Below are positions 37,351 to 50,695 of a stretch of 64,000 nucleotides of DNA, piece after piece; position 1 is the stretch's first letter, and each line of letters begins with the position of its first letter. Position numbers and translations under genes: made by a program. This DNA comes from Glossina fuscipes. Its lineage: Eukaryota > Arthropoda > Insecta > Diptera > Glossinidae. Location: NCBI RefSeq assembly GCF_014805625.2, contig NW_023998414.1:41811050-41875049 (forward strand), given 5' to 3'. The notes under the pieces are model-generated. The model was not told the DNA's origin, did not search any database, and worked only from the letters and a program-made list of their open reading frames with translations.

Positions 37351-38823
37351 GATCAACTTGCGACGATGTTATTGTTGGGCTTAATGAAAGCCGAAGTAAT
37401 TTGTAATCGATATATTAAACATTTAAAAGAAAAGAACAATGAAACTTACGAATGCAATGCAAAAAATGCCCGCTACCACCCTCGTGTACGTTATTATGAA
37501 AATTAAGGTAACAACTAATATAAGAAGGAAAAATATATACTTATACATATAAGTAAAATAAGTCAACTGTAAACTAAATACAATAGAATTCTGCTGCGCG
37601 TACACATGAAAACGACAAAAAAATTAAAAACAACATCAGACGCCATTTGGAGACGTAACTGGACTTTTTTTTACTTATCACTCACACATTAATCGATTAT
37701 AAAATAAAAAAAGGAAGTTATTATTATTGTTTACATATATATATACATACATATATATGTGCACACGTATATGCATGCAAAAAAATACATGTAATTAAGG
37801 GTTGCTTATTAAAATATGGCAGAAATAAAGAAAGCCATACGTTTTTCGTTGAGCATTTTTTATATAACAAATTGTGAAAAATGTGAGTCATTTTCGAAAT
37901 ATTTTGCCAAACAAAACAAAGGTTGTAACTGTCTTTCTTTATATCGCGAAACCATATGTACGTATATTAGATTCGTGAAATGGTGCGTAATTTAATTTAG
38001 TAGTAGGTAATGTAATTTTGGAGTCGACCGCCCCTATCTACATATTTGTATATTTGTATATTTGTATATTCATAATAACCGAATTGTATGCGCGTTTGCA
38101 TCTTCTTGATCGCACGATTAAAAGCTACCCTATATATGTAGTTCCTTGAAATGATCCAAATAACAATTTTATACGAGCACGTCTCTAAACTTCATTTATT
38201 TCATATATATCCGTTTTTTTGTTTTTTTTTTTTCCAAGTTTACATTATTGTAGTTGTTATTGCATTGTAAAGAACAAAAAAAAAAAAAAAAAAAAATAGT
38301 GCGGCTACTAAGGAAACGATTGAAAGAAGGATACCAAAGGAGAACTAAATAAAGACGAACGGCCATATCACACTGATGAGATTAGATCAGATTAAAGAAT
38401 AAAAAGTACAATATAAATAAATTAATAAAATGTTCAGGTAAATCGTAATCTTGAAAATCGGAGCTTTCCCTTTAAAGCGATTGTAATCAGTTAAAGCGCC
38501 TTTAGGAATAAAACAAAAAAAAAAAAAAAAAAAAGAAAAAAGAAAGGCCATAAAAGCGTTTCTCTGCTTCCGCGCTCTTAATGAAAATATAAAATGAATA
38601 CCGACCGTTTCGATATCCCAAATAGCTTAACAAGCGGGAACAACAAGAATCCCCGATATATATTTAGGTTTGTTCTACTACAATCAATCTTTTTGTTTTT
38701 AGTAATATTCCGCTTTTCTTACAAACATTAGCAATTGTTTTTGTTTTTGTTTTTTTATTATTAAGAAATTCTCAAACAATAATTTTTTGTTTTTTGCAAT
38801 TAATTCCATTTGTCTTTCTATAG

Positions 38824-41800
38824 ATTTTAACATTAAATCACCAACAAGACTGTCTAAAGTAAATAAACATCAAACAGAACAACAGCAACAACAAGAAAAA
38901 GTAGAAGAAGAAGAAGAAGAAGAACAACAACAACAACAACAACAACAACATAATATGTCCACATCTTTCAAAATGCCGGCAACATCGCCTGTAAAAGAAA
39001 AGTCTGAAAAATTGTTTGGAGGTCAATATACAGCAACAATAACAGCAACAACAACAACAACAACAATAACTGCCAAAGAAATTAATAAGCATGATTATTA
39101 TGATGATCATTCTTCTTATCAAGAGGCTAAGCAAAAAGTAGATCGCTCGGGTGTAGCAGGAATGGAGCAACAGAAATTGAAGCCAAAGCCTCAAAAATCA
39201 TGTAATAAAACCAAAGAGCAACAACAACAACAACAACAACAACAACAACTAGAATATAATGTGCTAAGTAAAGCAGAAGAGCTGAGGCAAGAAAAAGAAA
39301 CAGAAGAGGAAGACTATAGTCAAGAATTAAAAATTGAAGATAATAATGACGAACATTTAGTAAAACCAACTCGTTTAACGGGTTCTTTTATACAACAACA
39401 ACAGCAATCGTTAAAAATAAAGAGAACACAAGAGCCGAGAGAGTGCGGTATAAAGGCAAGAGAGCCGCCTTCGTGTGAGCATAACAGTGTAAATATGCAT
39501 AAAAATGTCAAGAGCGGTGGTGCTAATGTAAGTACAACAAATTTACCAGTGGCAGCAAATCAGTTGTCGATTAAATGTGAGAGTGAGCGTGTGTCGACCG
39601 GAAAAATTTCAAATAAATTGCAACAAAATAAATTTATAAAAAACGAACAGCAAAAAACAGCTGCAGTTGCAGCCTCACATAGTGGTGGCACTGATCCATC
39701 TTTTAATAATAGTTCAATATTAAATAAAGGGAAATATATTAAATTTAAAACGACAACAACAACAACGTCAATTAATAATACTACCGTTGCTGGTTGCAAA
39801 GAAACTGGTTCCCCCACCAAGTCTTTGTCTGTTGCTGCCACTGCTGCTGCTGCCTCATCCTTAAATAAAAAGAAAATGGTGGCCGTACAAGAAATGAAAA
39901 AGACGACAACACAAAATTCTACTCATTTACAACCGATCTCTGCCACCTCTTGTACAACTACTAACAATCGTACAGCGACAACAACAACAGCAACAACAGC
40001 ATCAACATCTCCCGAAAATTCCACAGATTTAGATAATTCTGAAGATTTAATTTATGGCCCAGGAATTGTATCCAAATTACGATGCCGTTACCTAAGTTTG
40101 GCTTTGCGTGAGACAATGAAACAACAAAGATTGAATAAAGATCAATTGAGGCGTTCAACAAGTTTAAATAATCTATTGGATAAAGACGATGAGCTAGAGG
40201 GTCAAGATGATGATGTAGAATTAGAGGAGATAGGAGAATCGGTAGATGGTGAAGTTGTCGAACAAAACATAGAGAATGGCAATGGCGAACGTTACGAAAA
40301 TAAATCAACCGAATTGCTTACGACTGTTCAAAAATCTTCAGCAGGTATCCTAAAAGTTCAAGCTCATCTCTCAACAAAAAGTTGTCCTAAATATTTAAGC
40401 GGTAATACCAGCGCGCGCATTATAACTCAAGCTCCTGGACAGGGTGCAATGGGTGTTGGTGTTACTTTTACTGAGACTTCAGTAATAAATAGATCGCGTC
40501 ATTTGAAACGGGGTAATGATTCGATGAAACGCGCTCGTTCTGTTGAGGCATTGCTAAGTGAAAAGAGTCCTTGGCAATTACAGCAACAACGTACCGTAAC
40601 CGCGCAATCAAGTGTAACCATAGAGGATAAGATACACAATGCCCGGGAACGTTTACATCAGGGAACTGATCATTTGCCGCCCAAACGTTTAACATCGATT
40701 ATCGATGACACTGAACGACCACCGCCGGATTTAGTAAAACAAACCCTCAAAATGTTTGAGGCTTCAGCTAATCGTAGGCCTCGCCTTGTCAATCGCATGA
40801 ATAGCAAAGGTGAGGTAGCTAGTAAGGTGGAAACGTTTAAAAATTTTATAAAGGAACAAAAACCTATAATTAACTTTCCCAAACCACAAGGTGCGGTAAA
40901 TAGTCCCACAAAGAACATAAAAACACCTCCAATGCCGCTAACTAAGCCGATGAAAACATTAACTCAAGATATTCAAGTAACAGCGTCATCGCGAAAAATA
41001 ATACCATTGAACACAGAGGGTTGTCATACACCGGCAAACACTTCTACAATTCACCCACCAACTCCCCCAGCAAAACCTCAACATAATAAGACAATATTAT
41101 CAGAATCTACATCGGATATAACGCCACCAGCACGTCATAAAACTGCTCATAAAGGTGGAGAGTTAAAAGAAAAGTTTACTTCACCACTAAGCGTGGTGGA
41201 TTCGCCGTTAACTGCTCTCAATAAAGAGTTTGCAAAATTAACCGTCAACGATAATCAAACGCTAACAACAAAACTATCTGACGCCGACGTATCGAAAGCC
41301 GTAGCTGCTAACGTTCATAATAATAAAAAAAGTTTTGTAGGTGGTGTGGAGGCAGGTGGTGATAACGGCGGCGGTGGTGGTGGCGGTGACGCATACCAAA
41401 ACAAACATGAAAACAATGACAAAGACTTTAAGGTAGCAAAGTCGAGTGAAATAACTGCTAAAGTCGACGCGAGCGTTAAGATCGATTTCAGTAATGCTCA
41501 GCACGATAATGACGACAAAGTTTACGTGTCGATCGTTGCTGCTGGTGGGACTAGTCAATCAGTAGTAAATGTTTCCTCGTTAGTTGCTAAAGAAGGTTTA
41601 AAGTCGCATAAACACTCTGGTGAACGCGATAGTGATAACGATAGTGACACTCAACAAAAACGAGACCTACTCGAGGAACGCGATCGATCAGACGAGGACG
41701 AAGCGTACGGTGGTCATAAAAGACGCATAACAAGAGCCGCTTTGGATAATATTGCTCGCGCTGGTACCACGCAACAATTTATGTTTGCTTCAGCAAACTC

Positions 41801-42452
41801 TTCTCCGTCATCATCAACTTCTTCGTCCACTTCTACTACGACTGCCACCGGTAAACAAGTGGGAGTAATACGTCCTTTATTAAATACCAATTGTCAACAG
41901 CAACAGCAACAGCAGCAGCAACAGCAGCAGCAACAACAACAACAACAACAACAACAGCAGCAGCAGCAAAAAGCAGATACACCTCAAATCATGGACTCAT
42001 TAAGGCATTGCTCTACGCCAACCTTAACCAGTCGAGAAATTGAAAAAAATCGCATTAATGAATTAAAGAAAACATCGGCTGCCACGAATTTGTCATCTAA
42101 TGCTAGCGCTACTAGTCTTGATGTGGTTATTAACAACCGCTCATCATCATCATCTTCCGTTGCTGTTGCTGTTACGTCGTCGACAATTTCACCTTCAGCT
42201 TCAACGACTTCAATTAATTCAATTTCGAATACCAATAACACCTCAAGTCTCGCTACCGCTTTTAGTGATAACGATACAGTGATTAGTGCTACAAACAGTC
42301 CTTTATGGGCAATGCGTAAACGTCGCCAGACGCCACCAGCTGCCCCTGCGGAAAATACTACAATGATTTTCAACTTTAGTAACCGCAAGGAGGTTCCAGA
42401 TTATTTGGAAAATGATGGCGTCATATTTAGACGTAGACGTGAACTGCCAAAG
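38824..42452 (+). CDS. Taperin/phostensin-like protein, large coding exon 2
   Basis: This 3629-bp exon runs from the acceptor CTATAG to the donor GTAAGT and encodes residues 154-1363. Most of it is disordered: runs of Gln, Thr, Ser, Glu and Asn, a 25-Gln tract at 41895-41969 (residues 1178-1202), and a Gly-rich patch near 41368-41391. Conserved-looking islands stand out. EDLIYGPGIVSKLRCRYLSL (from about residue 560) resembles the VLVYG.P.GRVSRLLERF island of taperin. Others are RRSTSLNNLLDKDDE, MKRARSVEALLSEKSPWQL, RPPPDLVKQTLKMFEASANR (about residue 787) and, at the end, TMIFNFSNRKEVPDYLENDG with RRRRELPK. The FNF and WKR islands suggest a PP1/actin-linked cytoskeletal role, by inference. 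Proline-rich stretches such as PPTPPAKP could bind SH3 domains. Exon identity is certain from frame length; the family name is moderate. Confidence 0.85.
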
Positions 42453-42998
42453 GTAAGTCACATAATTTACTTGAAAAATTCGAATCCTTGAAAATCTCAT
42501 ATTGAATCTGCTGGCGCTCGCCTTTGTTTCGATAAAGTCGAAAAAGTTCATTTCCATGCAATTGTTTTGCGTAAAGCGATTTTTTTTCGTTTGCACACCT
42601 TTACAAGTACTTGAAAAATTTGGAATTTAAACCAATTATTTTGCGGGCACTTTATCGAATCACTTCTTAGAAGGCGATTACATGATGTAGCTTTGAGAAC
42701 GCCTACGAATAAATATGAAAAGCCGTCGAGGACATAGAACCCGATGTATATAAATGGCAAGCAATCTCTAATATATCGGTTTTATGAAAGTGTTGAAAGA
42801 CGTTCTTACGAGAATCAATCCTGAGAGAAAGTTCTATCTACTCAGACCACATCTCAGAGGTCATCAATCTTCGTAAGCTTTCTTTCCATTCATTTTCTAT
42901 GTGCTGGGATATGGATTCGCTTATTATTATAGTATTGAAGAATTGTGGGGAACACTTGGATTATTTTATTAATGTGTTCAATGAGATCGTGGCGTGCA

Positions 42999-43017
42999 AG
43001 AGAGTGAGAGTGAGAGT

Positions 43018-43056
<39 letters not shown>
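42999..43056. repeat. (GA)n / (GAGAGT)n microsatellite
   Basis: GAGAGT units pass into a pure GA tract. Confidence 0.95.
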
Positions 43057-43058
<2 letters not shown>

Positions 43059-44910
43059 GGAGGGTTTGCTCATTGGTAAAATACACTTAATCGTTTATTT
43101 CCTTTTGCTGGGCGATAACTTTGTATATATTTGTATTACTTTTATTTATTTATTTATTTTTTTTTTTTTTTTTTTTTAAATTCAATTTCCGTACTTGAAG
43201 GCTTCATCATCATCGTGTGGAGAGATGAAGAATTTTATTCATTTACGAATTTTCCTTCTTATCATTTTCACACTCTTATAAAATGTCTTCCATTTCAAGT
43301 GCTACACTGCTGCTTGGGAATATGCATCTAACATAACATATTTTCCCGATTAAAAGACGAACACAAACAACAATCCAATCAAAAATATTAATCATTTTTC
43401 ATTCGCACAATATAGATTGGCGAAATGATGTGACTCAGAAGAGGAGAGGAGGATAGTTAAAAAAATCTTATTGATATATATTTTTGGTTAAATTAATCAT
43501 ACACAACTTTTACGTCATAATTCCTTGTTTTGATAATTATGCAAAAAAAAAAAAAAAAAATGATATTTTTACAAAGAAAAACATATTCTTTTTATCAGTT
43601 TTCTTTTTGTGTGTATTTCTTTATTGAAAAAATAAATTTCTTTGTTCTGTTGTTGTTTAATAAATTTTACAATATCATTTATACCACAGACAGTGTCGCT
43701 CGAAAGTTTCGCAAAAGGAGGGGAAATTCTTCTAAATTTATGGATAATGCTTTTGTGTGTGAAATAATTATAAACGCAAAATTTGGTTTTACATAATTTT
43801 CCCGAGTGTTTTTTTTTTTTCAATTCATTTTGAATAATTAATTGTTGTAACCTCGTCCTTTTTCTTTTATTTATAGCTCGATTCTTTTCTAATACACTGT
43901 ACGGTTGCTTTTGTCATTGTTATTTGGATAAAATAAAATACCGCAAAAGTTTGAAATTCTCATATTGCGTTGTGACATTTTATTACATTCACTTAACGTA
44001 TAACGTATACATATATGCAATATATACAATATATATAAATAAATATAAGTAGTGATTCATGTCTCTCCCGACTTATAACGTTTGCTATTATTATTATTAT
44101 TATTATCATTATGATTACTTTCATTTTTATATTTAATTTAATTATATTTAAATTTTTATTTAAACAAATTTAATTTAATTACTATCACTAGTCACTTATT
44201 GCTTAATTGGCTGGCGGAGGGGGGGAATGAATGCAAATTTATTCAATAAGAAAACCTGTTAAATTTGCAAGTCAGCTATATGCTACCCTAATTCCTCCTA
44301 ACTCGGTCAGTCAAAAGTAAACCATAACTTTCGATGAAATCAATACAATTTTTCACCTCACTTCACTTCATTTTACTTGAGTTCAGTTCCCACACGTATG
44401 CTATTCTCGATTGTACAGGAAAGGAGAAGGTGTGGGGAGGTGGGGGGGGGGGCATGTGTGTAATGCATAAATGTAAGATTTCAGTCATCTAAAGTTTCAA
44501 CTAACTCAGCAGCCCTGCCTGCTCTTCTTGGCTTGGATTTAGATTCCGATTTGCATTTCTAATTCAGCAAAGCTTCGTATTTAATTGAGCAAAGTATTCA
44601 TTCATTACAGACCATTTTTCTATGTATATACGCGATATATATATATATTTACATAGTTTAGGGTTTGATACATTTCGTTAATAATTCGTTTAGGTTTCGA
44701 TGTATATATATATAGTTCATCTGAATATCCATTTGAACGTAATCTTTGAAAAACATATCCTTTGATTATATTAGGTCGAATCATAAATAACTTTCGATGC
44801 AGGATGGGTAGAATTAATATTCAAGGCAGAATTAATATTGAAGGCAAAATAAATGTCTGATAAAAAATAGCAGGTTACCTATGGGGGCTCGTCCTAATAT
44901 GTACGTCAAG

Positions 44911-45286
44911 TTCTCTTTTTACACGAGAGATACGTTCCCAAAAACATTGTCCAAAAAAAAACCTATTAGGTAAATGGGAAAATGGTAGACGGATGTCATG
45001 CCAAGAGAAGCAACTGGAAAGTACAATATAATAAACCATATTAAATAATTCTTGTTAGATTTCACTTGAGAATTAATCTCGTGGTTACACATTTTAATTC
45101 ATCATAAAAATCAAATTATATTTTAAAAAATATAATTAAAGTGCGTAAAAAATACCTTACCCCTTACCTCATAAACATGATCGAAAACAAGTTCATAGAA
45201 TATTGAAACAAAGCGTCGTGAAACAAAGCGATTAAATTTCGTGTAAAATAAAAATTCGTTAAAAATAAATTCGTGTAGAAAGAGAA
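44911..45286. mobile_element. Non-autonomous element with terminal inverted repeats, copy 1
   Basis: The left end TTCTCTTTTTACACGA (44911-44926) is the reverse complement, with one mismatch, of the right end TCGTGTAGAAAGAGAA (45271-45286). The interior (about 340 bp) is AT-rich and noncoding, with internal echoes of the end motif (TCGTGTAAAAT near 45239). A second, longer copy at 51971-52527 shares the ends and a series of internal blocks in the same order. This is the structure of a MITE-like DNA transposon. Target-site duplication is not clear. Confidence 0.7.
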
Positions 45287-46687
45287 TTGGGCGTCTGTAA
45301 TATATAGGCTTGGACTTTCAACTCAGCAATGGTGTTTCATTTAATCCAGCACTAGTTGCAATCGAAATTACATTTACAACTAACCCTCAAATAACACGAA
45401 AAATGCTATTGCGTTTTAAGAATTTCTTACAAATATCGCAACGAAATTTCAGTTATATATTTTCATTAGGTATGTATGGATGGTAATGTGTATTTATTTA
45501 CATAGATTATATTTTATCTGTTTTTTAAAAGAATTACGCGAAAATCGTGTCGCTGCAAACATTGTAATATCATTTTCTTCAAATGCCGCGTTCTTCGGAG
45601 ATTTCCTTCCTACCTACCGCATTTCTTAACATTGTATTAAGTATTAAGTTGTTGTACACTTTTTTTTTTTTTGTAAAAAAGTAGTTGCCAAACTAATCTT
45701 TAATGTACAGTGAAAACGCAAAATAGAGAGATAAACTAAATATTAAGTGCTAATAATTCTTCTTAAATTATAGCACACCTAATAAAAGGATTCTCATAAG
45801 AAATCATTGACGATCTGAGAAAAGTTTCACCGACGGCTATTTTATTTATTCATCAAGGTGACTAATTCTTCTTATATAGCTTTTATCTCCTTAATTGAAT
45901 CGAAATTCATTGCATCGGCGAAACGACCTTTCGGATTTGTTGACGATCTTGCCTAGTAGTCAGAAATCATTCGCAAATCTTAAGACAATTTGTTTTCTTT
46001 TTTTGTCGTGGAAATGGAACGAGATATAATGCATTCGGTAGCACCCAAACATTAGCATCGGCAAAGTGTCGGAACTGTACAATCGATAATCGATAAATTT
46101 CAAACATCAAATATTTAATAAGAGCGTAAAGTTATACTTAAATATAACAAGTAAAGGCACAACCCCTTTTTATGCTGAGCTCTGTTAAGCCTTTAACAGA
46201 ATTCTGTTAAACGAAGTCTCGGAAGGATTTAAATCCAATCCAGTTTTGCCCAGACTCAATATTACTTATGATGTACATATGCATTGTCGTTGAAGAAACT
46301 CTGGTTGATAATAAAAATCGTAAACGCAGCTTCGTTGCATAGAGACAACAAGGCAAAATCTGTCGATAACCATGTCTGCAAAATATTTTGAAAGATACGA
46401 TAAACCAGCAGATGAATAGTACGTCTCTCCATTTGAAACTCCATAGCCCGGTAACTGAATAAAAAAGTTTAGTGGCGATTTCATTTTCATATCGTCACGT
46501 TAGGTAGGTTAGGTAGATGAGATAGGTCGGAGATGATATATTCAAAAATCGCCCAAAATAAAATACAACATTTTTTTTTTGTTTATGTTTCTCACTTTAT
46601 TTTTAAAGAATTTTATTATATATATATTTTTTTTCTTATATCTTAATATGTTTCAAGATTTTCTTTATTTTATACAAGAAGGTGCTC

Positions 46688-46689
<2 letters not shown>

Positions 46690-46719
<30 letters not shown>
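46690..46719. repeat. A30 homopolymer
   Basis: About thirty consecutive A, possibly a retroposon tail; no body is recognised. Confidence 0.95.
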
Positions 46720-46722
<3 letters not shown>

Positions 46723-46929
46723 ATAAAAAGTGAACGAGTTTTTTTCGTCTTTGTTTTAATATTCAAGGTATTTTTATCTTGAGGGATTTCGCTTTTTAGA
46801 CAACAGCTGCAGCAACAGCTATTCAACCGGTCGTATCGGTTAGCTTGCACCTTTCTTCGCTTTGCATTCTAAAGTTTGCATTCCTTTTTCTTGTTTTTTA
46901 AGCGACCTTAAGTCGCAATACAATACAAT

Positions 46930-46933
<4 letters not shown>

Positions 46934-46962
<29 letters not shown>
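46934..46962. repeat. (TA)n microsatellite
   Basis: A TA tract preceded by CAATA units. Confidence 0.95.
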
Positions 46963-46965
<3 letters not shown>

Positions 46966-47067
46966 TTAGGATCGAGACGCTGACGGGGTGTTGGGTGAGA
47001 AGCGGAGGGGCTGTGTCAGCAGCAACTGATAGATAGTTTTATGTTTAGTAATTAAATTTAAGAGATC

Positions 47068-47167
47068 NNNNNNNNNNNNNNNNNNNNNNNNNNNNNNNNN
47101 NNNNNNNNNNNNNNNNNNNNNNNNNNNNNNNNNNNNNNNNNNNNNNNNNNNNNNNNNNNNNNNNNNN
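47068..47167. other. Sequencing gap (100 N)
   Basis: Exactly 100 N, the usual placeholder for a scaffold gap of unknown true length, inside intron 2. Confidence 0.99.
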
Positions 47168-47630
47168 TTTGGTTATTGTTATTATTGTTGTTTTTATTTG
47201 TTTACTGACGTTTTATAGAGTCTCCGCTCTGCTCAGAATTCCTCTCTACTGAGAAGAGAAGAGAAAAAAAATGGTTTGTTGCCGTTTAAACTAAACAAAA
47301 GGCAAGCGCAGAGGCAACACATGGGTTGTGTTTATATTATACGTACATTATAACGTGGACGTATACGTTTGTTAGTCAGCCAGTTAACCATCCATCTAAG
47401 ATAAAGCAACGTTAGTTATGCCAGTGCTGGCAGCATTACATACTTGATATTAACCATTTCACGAGTCGTTGCTATTGTGCTGCCTTTTTGTAAAACCTGT
47501 TGTCTTGGTTATGTATGTTTGGTTAAGGAAAACCATCCATACATCATTTCGTATCAACCACCGCCACACTTGCCTGTTTGTTGGCGGTAATGCTTACACT
47601 TTCCTCCCTTACCTCCACCGCCAGCTTACG

Positions 47631-47646
47631 CCCCCCCCCCCCCCCC
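47631..47646. repeat. C16 homopolymer
   Basis: Sixteen consecutive C after TTACG. Long C runs are rare in AT-rich fly DNA and are also a common place for sequencing error. Confidence 0.95.
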
Positions 47647-48359
47647 GCCATTCGTATAAAAATTTTTTATTTTGGCCTTTTTTTCTTTTTCTCCCGCTCC
47701 CGCTTCCGCTCGTCCTCTACGAAGTTTTAATTCTTTTCATTTTTGTTTGTTTTGTTTTTTTCCTTTTTTTTTTTTTCTTCCAATTTTCTTGATTTCCTCT
47801 TCTTTTCTTGTCAAGAATGTCTACTGTTGCTACTCTACCGAGTGGTTATGCTGCTCTCTCTTTCCTCTTCGCCGATGATTTAGAACATAAAGATGCGTCT
47901 TTCCATGGCTTCCAAGTTTTTAATAATAAAATCAATTTGATTTCCATCATAATTAACATTGACTTTGTAAGTAAATTTTTAAAATTTTCACTCGCTCGTT
48001 CAAAAAATGTTTAAAGTAAAAGTAAAGGTAAGGTTTAGTGTTTTGTTTTAAATTTTTTTTTAATTAACAAAATCTAAATTTTTTGCATATTTGAGTAAAT
48101 AAATTTGAGTAAATAAATCGATTAAATTATCCGACTATATTTTCTACGCATAAAAGCCTAAAAGAAACTCCAATAAGAATTGCAAATGCAAAATATATTG
48201 AAGAAAAGAAACGATTGGCTGATCGACTATTTCTTCTTTTTCCAACTATTCACGAGTACTTCTTTCTTCAAGCAGTTTTCTTTTTTTTGAAAGTCTAATA
48301 AACAAATGACCTTATAAAGGCAGGTATAAGATGCGAAGTAAAAGATTCCAGAGTATTTG

Positions 48360-48920
48360 CCCTGAATGGTTTAATCTGACAGTGCCCGATGAGGGGCACT
48401 TAGCCCTTACTAGTTCTGAGATGCGAAAATAGAAAATGGATGTGAACTATTCTTTCGCGTTTTTGGTAGACGTCAGGGCGTGTAGCTCCCCATCTACTTT
48501 TGGGCAACTTGATCCCCGTGGGCACCCACAATTTCATGGCCTGTGCCTGTGTTCCTTGTGAATTTGCGCCATTGCGTACAGCTTTGGATAATTTCGTAAC
48601 GTATGCGGTTGGAGCCACTCTTGTCTTTAGCGTTGACACACGCCCTGGTAGGCTATTCAGTTTTATTCAAGCAAATAAATGCTTCCAAGGACGTCATCAT
48701 AAAGCACGCACCCAACTTTGCCCGCTCAGCCCACTTAAACTCAGCAGCCCATCAAAAAGTGAACAAGTTTGATGATCTCAATAAAAAAGAGCCGAATGGG
48801 ACAAGAAAATGTCCTCCCTTTTTAACAAAAGGGAACTGTCTTTCAATAATCGTTTATAGACTTCCAAGGGAAAAATCCGTCGCCAGGCCTACAGGTAGTC
48901 ACCCTTAAACCCTCCTTTGC
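48360..48920. other. GC-richer block with overlapping open frames, unrecognised
   Basis: Composition is more balanced than around it, and frames of 80-100 codons stay open on both strands (plus strand about 48500-48908, minus strand 48400-48639). I cannot identify a domain in any frame. A decayed transposon is the likeliest explanation. Confidence 0.3.
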
Positions 48921-49596
48921 CATTGTCTGAACAACTTTAATAAGTAAGAGCTTAAAAAGCAATCGATTAATGTTATACAGAGATCACAACAGACGGGGGA
49001 ATCCTCCGAAAATTCGCATACTTTGACTCCTCAATGCGTTGCAACAGTCGGCGGATGCATAACATAAGTTTCGTAATACTTTTTGCGTCAGATCCTCAAG
49101 ATAAATAAATGTATAGAGTTTGTCCTGTTCGACGATTAAACTGGCCAATCGAGTGAATTTGTGGTATATATTGATTGAGTCCATTATTTTGTTATGTTAG
49201 CAGGATTGAACATAAAATAGATTAGACTGCCCGGTAGGGCAGAGGGCTTCTCAACTCTACAAGAGCACAGCGCCACTCTTCGATTATTATTACCTTGGGC
49301 CACTCATATTTTCTCATCTCTAATGATACACTTGAAAGTAGATAAACGCAAAATTGAATTGCTCTTGATCAGTTCGTGCGACGCACGCTCGTAACGTCAA
49401 ACCAACTTCATCTTCAATTTTAGTGACCAATTTCTGTAGCCGTTTCGTAATCGTTTTCGTTGATAATCAGAGTGAGGAATTTAGAGAGTTTGTGTGGCTG
49501 ATTTTTGAAATCCTATAAAGAAACCTTTGCATGTACACACATATAGAACGTTTAATTTTCGCGAATTTTTTGTGAAATTTTACTATGTAATTAAAT

Positions 49597-49597
<1 letters not shown>

Positions 49598-49636
<39 letters not shown>
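49598..49636. repeat. (TCA)n microsatellite
   Basis: Thirteen perfect TCA units. Confidence 0.97.
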
Positions 49637-50640
49637 AGCAACAGCCAGTTTATTCATAAATTTAATATAATATAAACCGGTTGGTTGGCTTGGCTTGGCT
49701 GGCTTTCTATTTCTACTAAAATAAGTTCTTAACCAGATCAATTGCTTAATAATAATAAACAAGCTTTTCTTCTCTCCCCAGTGTTTATTTTTTTTCATTA
49801 GCAGCATAGAGTTTGCCAAGTTACAAGATATATGTAAAAAGTTCCTCTAATACATCTATTATTTCAATTGATGCACATTGGCCATCAAGATTACGCAAAG
49901 TTAATTAGCTTTTTTTTGTAGCTTCTTAGGAAAGACGTCTTATCCCATATTTTGAATGGCAAAGTGAAGACTGGTAGTAATGCAACTATGATGATTTTTT
50001 ATTATGTTATGACTACTACTACTACTACTACTACTGCGGTTTAAAATGTAATCAGTCAATTCATTTTTTCACGAGCTCGCTCGAATGATTTGGAATGAGC
50101 AAAGAGGAGAACAATACTTACGTTCACGTTTATTTTATTTTTTATTGTCCATTTTAGTCTTAAGCGAAGCTAGTAGAGTGCATCAAATCCCAAGAAGTAC
50201 AATATGCGAAAAGAGAGAGTGTATTGGTTGATTAGGGCTGCTCAATAAATTATTCTTGTTCCCCCCTTGACCGGATTACAGTCAGTGTTCGCGGTAGAGT
50301 TTACTCTGCTCGTAGCCATGTAGTGAATGCTCCGTCGGTAAAGGCATAAAGGCTGCGGCCACTACCTCCTAATTACTTTCTCTTTCGTCTTTTCTTTCGT
50401 CACCGTATTACACGTCCAGGGGACGATCCAGAAGCAGGAGTATATTTTTATTAGTAGTGTAAACATATGAGAACAAAGAAAAGTAAACGATCTATATGTC
50501 GCATATAATGTTTAAATGGAAAGATCAACTTGTTATATCAATAAAGACTTTTGTTTTGATCTCTCCACAACTCGGCTTTCCTAGTTTAGCAGCAACCGTT
50601 TTCTTTTTCTTTTACAATTCCAATATTCTACTCTGAGAAT

Positions 50641-50641
<1 letters not shown>

Positions 50642-50693
<52 letters not shown>

Positions 50694-50695
50694 GC
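50642..50695. repeat. (TA)n microsatellite
   Basis: A TA tract with a single C interruption near 50681. Confidence 0.95.

Larger units (their letters stand above)
18722..38823 (+). other. Intron 1 of the taperin-like gene (about 20.1 kb)
   Basis: The donor is GTAAGT at 18722 and the acceptor CTATAG at 38818-38823. Phase 1 on both sides (G|AT) supports the join. Stretches not listed separately hold AT-rich DNA with no exon I can support: 18.7-21.2, 21.3-23.2, 24.1-26.4, 27.1-29.1, 30-32.4, 32.8-35.9 and 37.4-38.8 kb. Other entries cover mariner relics (23.3, 32.4 kb), an R1-like LINE relic (29.1-29.9 kb), dispersed repeats (35.9-37.4 kb), GC-richer blocks and microsatellites. Undetected alternative promoters or small exons are possible. 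Confidence 0.65.

Noticed and set aside
38838..42388. Many minus-strand open frames opposite exon 2 (poly-Leu, poly-Val, poly-Cys)
   Set aside because: They are reverse-strand shadows of CAA/CAG, ACA and similar triplet runs in the real exon.
50270..50390. Coding-like minus-strand string near MPLPTEHSLHGYEQSKLYRE
   Set aside because: Short, no recognised family and no support in flanking sequence; may be chance or a repeat fragment.
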